This document shows, one piece after another, positions 57,188 to 64,000 of a stretch of 64,000 nucleotides of DNA. The notes under the pieces were generated by a model. The model did not search any database, had not been told where the DNA came from, and was given only the letters and a program-made list of their open reading frames with translations. The first letter of the stretch is position 1. The number at the start of each line of letters is the position of its first letter. The DNA is taken from positions 1 through 64,000 of the forward strand of contig QANU01103327.1 of the NCBI GenBank assembly GCA_003254905.1. Direction: 5' to 3'. The position numbers were made by a program, and so were the translations under genes. This DNA is from Nissolia schottii (Eukaryota; Streptophyta; Magnoliopsida; Fabales; Fabaceae).

Positions 57188-57540
57188 TGGATCTATCCCT
57201 TTCATCTCGCTCTTTCTTTGTTTCTTTCTTTATCTCTCTCTTGGTTTCCTTCTCTGTCTCATGGATTCTCAAATCCGCCTCTCTCTCAACTCACCCTCTC
57301 TCTGTTTCCTTTTCTCTCTCTTTGGTTTGGTGTGTGTGTATGTGTGTGTGTCGTGTTGTTTTGGGTGGGGGGTGTGTTCTGTTGTTTTGGATGGTGGTAG
57401 GTTTGTGCTATGGTGGCTGTGAGTGGCGGCCCGGCGAGGTGGTGAGGTATTGTCTCTTTCCCCTTCTCTCAAAGAAAAATTGAACAGATTACTACTCAAA
57501 GTAGAGAAAATCACATACCTCTCAACTCTCAGATAATACA
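57188..57540 (+). repeat. 350-bp dispersed repeat, copy B
   Basis: The counterpart of 52205-52555 in the same orientation. The sequence before the repeat (57000-57185) is CT-rich and differs from that before copy A, so the two copies have different left neighbours. Their right ends also diverge after CACATACCTCTCAAC. Confidence 0.8.
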
Positions 57541-59190
57541 ATTGTTATTTCTCTGTTATCTATCTTTCTTCTATATTTTTCTGTGTCCCATTTATTTGTT
57601 TCTCCACGATGTTTAACAGGTTGAAATCAATGACAAAAAAGATAAAATTTGCAAACCAACTGGACATGGGTTCAATGAATGACAGAAAAGTAAAATTCTT
57701 GAACCACCTCTCAGAAGTGTATGCACGTTCTCTAATAACTGCTACCCATTATCTGTACATGCAAATAAATTCCCTTTCAAATTTGATTTCTACAAAGAGG
57801 CATCAACAATTATTTTTTTTTCTTTGTACCTCTTTATAGGTCGACGTGAAGTGATCACAACTGCTAATTCTAAAAAAGCATCAAAGTCTTATATGGGGTC
57901 ACTACTTTAGATCGACAAGTGATCAACTCTTCTACCAGTCGACCATTTAATATCATTAAATCATTACTCATCCATAATCCATATCATTAAGATCACCTAA
58001 TCATTGTTCATTCATTTGGTATACTAGTATCTTTGATTTAGCATTTATCTCGGTCCGACTTTATCCTAAGTGACCTTCTTGTTTTTGTCATTTTCTCATA
58101 GTTTACTCGAATTGCCTTATCTTAAACCCTCTTATTCTCTTATAAATTATTTTGATATAACAATTTGTTGTGACCATTGATTGAATATTAATAGGAATAT
58201 GAAAGTAAGATAATATGTATTTGTTATAATGAAATTGTTGAATAAGTAAGAAAGAAAAAATAATTCTAAAAAAAAAACTACATCAAAAGTATAAAAAATA
58301 GGAAAAGGAGTTAAAAAAGCTCATTACACCAAAAAGATGGAATCCTCTTTATTTACTGTATAAATTATTATCACGTTAACATTCTAAATCGTAGACCGTT
58401 CAAAATTTTGGTGTACAACTATCATAATGGAAAGATAGAGTTCTTTTTTTTTTTTACTATAATACCTTGTTACCAAAACATATTACCAAAAATACCATTA
58501 TTTCAAGACATTTTACAATACTACACCTGTTTGGACAGCGTGACAGGCGAGTCGGTTTGGCGACTTTGCCTATAACACGCAAATTCGTTTGACGATTTTG
58601 ACTTGAAGATGGCAACGCGTTTGGCTTGTTAGTGAATAAAATGTCAAATGTATTGATAGCTTTGAATTCGCCAATCGGTTTGGCTTTTTGAAGGTAAATC
58701 GCCAATCGATTTGGCGATTTTGGGTACGACCCTAATAACCAAACCGCAGCACCCCAATTACATATGCTCTTAAAGAGTTTTTCAATGTCACATTGTGAAA
58801 TTTCTTGTTAAAATTACTAGCAATATAACGTAGACATTACACATGATACGCATGAGGTGGTTGCTATCTAAGGTTAGCATTACCCATTGCTATAATACTC
58901 TTATGTCGATTAAATATCAAACATATTCCTTGTTCTCGATACTTTTATGGTGTGCTCTAGGCAAAATTGTCAAACAGTTTATTGAAGTTGTCAAAATGTT
59001 TTAAAATAATAATATTTTAGTAATATATTTGACAACAGAATTATTATTGTAAAAAAGTCTTGAAAGATAGCATAAAACTCTCGTTAATTTATTTATTTTT
59101 CGTTTATCAAAGCACACATGCTTAAAGTTTCTTGGGGACATGATGCTCATTAGTTAAGGTCTAAGAAGGAGACCAAGCGGGCGAGTCAAT
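57541..59190. other. intergenic spacer with a perfect palindrome
   Basis: An open frame at 57609-57839 has no recognised relatives. AAATCGCCAATCGATTTGGC (58696 on, followed by GATTT) is a perfect palindrome with 10-base arms, inside a stretch where variants of TCGGTTTGGCGA recur three or four times (58545-58720), which suggests a degenerate repeat. Confidence 0.5.
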
Positions 59191-59250
59191 CAACCCATCT
59201 CTCTTCTTCGTCCTCGAAATCTCGCCACCTCGATCCCGCTTTCCTCTCTC

Positions 59251-62200
59251 ATGGCGGCCGTAACCCGCCTAAGGAATCGCTCCTCCTCCTTCTCTTCCCT
59301 CGCGAGGAGGTGCCTCTCCTCGGCGCCTCCCTCGGGAACCAACCCCCACGCGCCTCCACACAGCGCCGCCGCGTCCTTCCATCTGAAACCCCGCGCTCCG
59401 CTGCGCGAGGATCTGAAGAAGCGGCACGTGCAGTGGGTCTTCCTGGGCTGCCCCGGCGTCGGAAAAGGCACCTACGCCAGTCGTCTCTCGAACCTCCTCG
59501 GCGTCCCTCACATCGCCACCGGTGATCTCGTACGCGAAGAGCTTGCTTCCTCTGGCCCCCTCTCTTCCCAGGTTTTCTTCTTCCTCTTTCATTACGTCTC
59601 TCTCCATGCTTATTTTCTTTGAAATGAGGTCTCGGATTGAGAATTGTGAATATGAAAAAAAATATTTAAAAAAAAAAAAAACTAACCATGTAAACTGAAC
59701 CAGATTTTTTCAGAGTTTAAAATAGACTCTGGATACGGGTGGATTGTAAAAAATTCATCATCTGTGTTCAAGGGTTTTTATTTATCCTTTTATTATTATG
59801 TTTCCCAGAAAGCGTTCATTTTTTGGGTGTCTGTTACGCTTTGTTATTGACTTTGAATTATTGAATTAGGGATTGAGTAGCATGGTTCATTTCGAACTTA
59901 TGATTTGTCTCTTCATTACACAATACTCAATTTTTTTTTCTTTCGGAATAAAGAAGAAGAAGAAGAAGCAGCAGCCTTTGAATCTGTCCTCCAAAGCTTG
60001 GTGTGTATTAGTCCTATTAAAATTTTTGTCACCAAATTAGTGGTTTTAATATACAGTACAATTACTAAAATATTTGGAGGGCCAATGAGTTGACAGATTT
60101 TATTTTTTTTTGAAATTGCATTGTGAAAAGGAAATGGGAGTATAACTGTTATTATTATTTTTTTAAAGAAATATTTGCAGGACTATTGCTATGGGAAGGA
60201 TTTTATATATTTCTTTTTAGAACTTCCCAATGGCAGTATAATTGGTGGGGGTATGAAGGAAGTCTGATAATAACTTTATGCCTGTCATTGTCTCCACTCT
60301 GCGTGGCAGGTGCTCGCGATATGTAGTTTATATCTTTTTGTCATTTTCCAATCAGACTTTTGAACTCAAGTTCATTGCACGGTAGTTAACGTCATACAAT
60401 CACATGATCCTAACCTAGACTGTCCTAGTTAGAGCTGTCACTAGTGGCTGCCCCGCCACGAACATGACAAAGAGATGGCTGGTTTGTTTAACCATCATTA
60501 TCAACTCAACTTTATAGCCATAGTCTCGTGTTAGGTTGTTATGGGCCTCCATCTGCAAAGCTAGATCAAAAGGTCATCAATCCGGCCTTGTGGGAAAAAA
60601 GGAGGTCGAAATTCATTGGATTAGAGTGGAGTAGCTTCCTGTATACGTGTCAGTTGTTTTGGTTTGCTAAATGCATTTAGTTATTATAATGGAGGCGAAA
60701 TTCTTTTATACACCATGGTGTTAAAAACAACTATGCACCACATGGGGAATACACCATTGATCATTCTTCTCTTTCTATCACTTTTTCTTTTCATAAGAAT
60801 AATCAATGGTATATAGCCCATGTGGTGCATCGTTATTTCTACACCATGGTGTATAAAAGAATTTCTCATAGTGGAGTAGCAATTCTGTATCTTAATCTGT
60901 TGTGAACCTGTGAATCTGAATGGTGACGAGTGCTTTTTGATGCGCTTTAAATAGTTTAGTATTTCCCCTCTTTTTCCTATGAATTTAACTTTGCTTATTT
61001 CACCATACCTATTTGATACAAGACTGATAATTTATGGGATATCATCATCATCATCTGGTTTTTGTTAACTTCTGCCATCTCTGTTTGGTTTCAGTTTGTT
61101 GAACACTTTGATTAATAAAGTTCCCGTGTTCTCTTGGTTGATAGTAGAGTATATGTGTAGTTTTGTTGCTTTGATTGCATCTGCAGTTCATTTGTTGGGT
61201 TATGAGGAAAATCTACTTGTTCTCCAAGGTAGTAAATCTTCACGTTTGAAAGATTTAGTAGAATGTATTTTAGATTGAACCATATCAGTTAAATGTTGAT
61301 TGTTTTCTGTTTTTTTTTTGGAGGGGCATTTGTTTGTGATTAAGGTAATGGATTTTTACTATCCTTAATCTCTTAATGATCACTTGACTGAATATTTATT
61401 TGAGCGACGACTATTTGCATGGTATTTCAATATGTCATATAGTGTGGCTAATTGTTGTCCTTTTATTGGAATACGTTTGTTTTATGCCCATCACACCATT
61501 TTGTTTACTTTCTGATTTGTAAATTTTGGTATCTTGCAGCTATCAGAAATTGTAAATCAAGGTCAATTGGTGTCAGACGAACTAATTATACGTTTATTGT
61601 CAAAGAGACTTGCTACTGGGGAAGATAAAGGTGAATCAGGATTTATTCTTGATGGTTTTCCTCGAACAATAAAGCAAGCAGTGAGTATTTTTGTTTTTGC
61701 AATTTTTTATGCCCCACTTCTTTCTTTTGCATTTTTTTTTTACTTAAAAACAGGGAACCAAAACATTTATATTGGCTTCCAATACTCAAAAATGTAATTT
61801 CCAATGAAAAGTAAATGGGAAATTTTGCAGGTATGGATAATGTGATGATTTCTAAAGTCAACCTAGCTTATCTTGGTTTGTTTATATTACTGATTGATTC
61901 CATCCAATTAGCTACTACTTTCCGCCATTGGAATAAGTATACTAAGGTCTCATCTGATGTTTCTTTATGTTTACATGTGTTTCTATTTTACTCATCTCAT
62001 CCTGTGATGTTTGCTGAACCCAGTTACTTACTATCCAAACAAGCAGTTTTATTGTTTCCCCCCCCCAAACCCCTTTATCCCTCATATGTGTTGGAGTATG
62101 ACAATTTCTGTAATATGCTTACTTTTCCATAGAAGCAGTTTAAATACAAAGTACTCAAAATTTTGATTGCCCTTTTTTTTGTGGTCAGGAAATATTGGAT

Positions 62201-62837
62201 GAGGTAACTGACCTTGACTTGGTAATCAATCTGAAGCTACGAGAAGATGTACTACTTGAGAAATGCCTTGGTAGGAGAATTTGCAATCAGTGTGGGGGAA
62301 ACTTCAATGTTGCAGCCATCAACATTAAGGCTGAGAATGGGAGCCCTGCTATTAACATGGCTCCTCTTCTTCCTCCTGCACATTGTATGTCAAAGCTCAT
62401 TACTCGAGCAGATGATACTGAAGCTGTGGTCAAAGAAAGACTTCGAATATACACTAAAATGGTATTGCTTCACTGTTACAGTCGTTATTTTTTAGTGGAC
62501 TTCAGGATGAATTTGATTGTTAGAGTAAGGAGTCATTTGTTATTTGAAGTTGTATACATATCTTTATGGCCAAATGCAAGGTCTGAGCGAAGTTGTATAA
62601 ACAGTTGACATTTCTAACTTGTTGCTTGCAATTACTTTTTTGCAAATGAGTTTTATCCTTTCCTTTCTAATTCGTTTTCTATCATTATTGCAGACTCAAC
62701 CTTTAGAGGAATTTTACCGTAGTAGAGGAAAACTATTGGAGTTTGACCTGCCTGGAGGAATTCCAGAATCTTGGCCAAAGTTGCTGCATGCTCTTAATCT
62801 TGATGATTATGAGGACAAGCAGTCTGTTGCAGCATAA
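59251..62837 (+). CDS. ADK1: adenylate kinase, organelle (plastid) type
   Basis: Interconverts ATP plus AMP and two ADP. Four exons, 59251-59571, 61540-61680, 62189-62461 and 62694-62837, join in frame to give 292 residues. The first 50 or so residues are rich in Ser, Ala, Arg and Pro and lack acidic residues ([20 protein letters not shown]), which fits a transit peptide; Arabidopsis At2g37250, a plastid enzyme, is the nearest relative I recall. The P-loop GCPGVGKGT is at 66-74, the AMP-site helix [11 protein letters not shown] at 90-100, LDGFPRT at 144-150, the lid [11 protein letters not shown] from 186, and SKLITRADD before the last helix. It ends EDKQSVAA. The first exon is very GC-rich (islands of CGCC), unlike the AT-rich introns. 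Intron 1 is 2 kb and carries a MITE. Mitochondrial or dual targeting cannot be excluded. Confidence 0.96.
60695..60867. mobile_element. 173-bp MITE with 9-bp target duplication (Mutator-like), in adenylate kinase intron 1
   Basis: The left end GCGAAATTCTTTTATACACC and the reverse of the right end GAGAAATTCTTTTATACACC match at 19 of 20 bases, and pairing continues through CATGGTGT and GCACCACATGGG. Flanks ATAATGGAG (60686-60694) and ATAGTGGAG (60868-60876) match at 8 of 9, the length used by Mutator elements. Non-coding. Confidence 0.8.
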
Positions 62838-62899
62838 AATTAGAAACATTATAATGTATAATAGTAGTTAGTATTTCATTCTTTGCATGCATATATTGC

Positions 62900-63640
62900 A
62901 TGCCTGTCAATTTTGCATGAAAAAGAACCAAAGAAAGGGGAATTCTCTATTCGAATTATTTGGACCAATAATGATGTTGGGAAGTGTTGTAATCTGAACA
63001 AACTAATAATGTTGGGTTTTCTTTTCTTTTCTATTTTTTAAAATTTAGTTATGTGGGGTAAGTTTGGTGCTTTCACTGTTACTAGGAAGCGTTTGTCACA
63101 AAATTGTTGCATACATAGTTTGTTAGCAATAACCTTCAATAGGATTGGTGCCTCAATTATTACTGTATTGTAACTTAAATGTGAATGAAGTAAATTCATT
63201 GCATCATTCATCACATGCTTGAAATTTATGAAGCCTTTAATTAACCTTCCTGGAAAACACATTTCATGATGTCTCATGTTATTTGAGTAAGCTTGTTGAT
63301 TTCAGAACACTCATCAGTGACTCCTTTCCTTTGAGTATACTTGTTGCTCTAAAATAAATTTTGTTGTTTCAGTACGTGTACAAATTACAATATTAAGAAA
63401 TTCTGTTTTACCGCTGGCACTATGGTGTGGATTCCTGTTTTTGTTTTTTCTGGTTGGAATTTTCACTTCTCTTCAAGATTTGTTGGTATAATTTTATCCC
63501 TTGCCAGATGGCAATTGGAGAGCTACCCCTGCCCTTGGGTTCAAGAGGAGATTTTTTTTATTTTATTATTATTTTGTAAAATTTGGCACCTTTTAGGTTT
63601 AGAGGGGTAGGTTGATGGAATTTGTGGAAGGATTGGGGCT
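62900..63640. other. 3' UTR and downstream spacer of the adenylate kinase gene
   Basis: The first 250 bases or so after the stop are likely untranslated sequence. No further gene is recognised; the 62-codon frame at 63422 does not resemble a known protein. Confidence 0.5.
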
Positions 63641-63990
63641 TTTCTCCATTGCAGCTGGGTGGTGTTAGGATTGTGAGCCAATGCGTTTAAACAGCTGCTA
63701 AAATATTAAAAAGGGCGGAGTACCAGCACTTGGCTGCTTAAATTTGGACATCTTATCTTTGACTTTATTTAGTTATTCATGGTCATTTCATTGCCAAATT
63801 ATTTCTGATTAACGCAACCTATTTGCCAACTCATGATTGATAATTTTCCAAATGGAACTCCAAAGATGCCTGTACTAGCCTTGCTTTCCTTTTCATGGCA
63901 GCTGGCCGAGCTGATTTGCCTGAGAGTTGTGAACCAGTAAGTTTAAACAGTTGCTACATTCAAATAGGGCGCCATACCAATTCTTGACAT
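63640..63990. repeat. direct repeat of about 75-100 bp, 258 bp apart
   Basis: TTGTGAGCCAATGCGTTTAA at 63672 and TTGTGAACCAGTAAGTTTAA at 63930 are followed in both by ACAGYTGCTA and AGGGCG, with CATTGCAGCTGG or CATGGCAGCTGG just before. Identity is roughly 75-80%. The unit may belong to a repeat or a gene outside the window. Confidence 0.55.
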
Positions 63991-64000
63991 CTAGACTGAG

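Noticed and set aside
56957-57483. overlapping frames of 100-147 codons, Leu/Ser-rich, signal-peptide-like
   Set aside because: All three plus-strand frames and one minus frame are open together in a CT- and GT-rich repeat; part of it is the duplicated 350-bp unit.
59190-59607. minus-strand frames of 93 and 112 codons
   Set aside because: They are the antisense of the GC-rich transit-peptide exon of adenylate kinase.

Overview
This is nuclear DNA from a flowering plant, most likely a eudicot and possibly a legume (the legume guess is tentative). The coding genes are split by many GT-AG introns, the intergenic DNA is AT-rich, the protein families are plant-type, and the spaces are filled with MITEs, a tRNA-derived SINE, 5'-truncated LINEs, a MULE remnant and LTR-retroelement fossils. 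There is no bacterial, viral or organellar block, and no CRISPR array or tRNA/rRNA gene was recognised.

Layout. 1-1.1 kb: end of a CCCGACCC-rich repeat and a Ty3/gypsy pol fossil. 1.5-4.5 kb (minus): decayed LRR receptor-like kinase related to Arabidopsis At1g67720/At2g37050, with kinase exons, a displaced LRR exon, an exact loss of the catalytic loop and a frameshift. 8.1-12.3 kb (minus): intact cytosolic ascorbate peroxidase. 15.6-17.4 kb (minus): 60S ribosomal protein L4. 19.0-23.4 kb (minus): REVEILLE-type MYB of the RVE4/6/8 clade. 24-42 kb: gene-poor repeat zone with three SINE copies, a hAT-type MITE nested in a Stowaway-like element, LINE RNase H fragments, foldback elements and one small basic-protein gene at 34.95 kb. 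42.5-47.2 kb (minus): CCCH zinc-finger protein of the ZC3H15/TMA46 type, with a 2.8-kb intron full of inverted-repeat elements. 49.9-51.8 kb (minus): topoisomerase VI subunit A (SPO11-3/BIN5). 52-59 kb: repeats, including a duplicated 350-bp unit and a MULE transposase remnant. 59.25-62.84 kb (plus): plastid-type adenylate kinase.

The genes do not form one pathway; they are independent housekeeping, stress, clock and endoreduplication genes. The order APX-RPL4-RVE, with SPO11-3 further along, recalls two Arabidopsis regions (At3g09600-At3g09640 and At5g02820-At5g02870, from memory), so the window probably holds an ancestral syntenic block expanded by transposons. I did not find a convincing new biological system. 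The most informative oddities are the chimeric kinase pseudogene, the SINE family with perfect target-site duplications, the datable nested hAT/Stowaway insertion with its later tandem duplication, and several long inverted repeats that would fold if transcribed.
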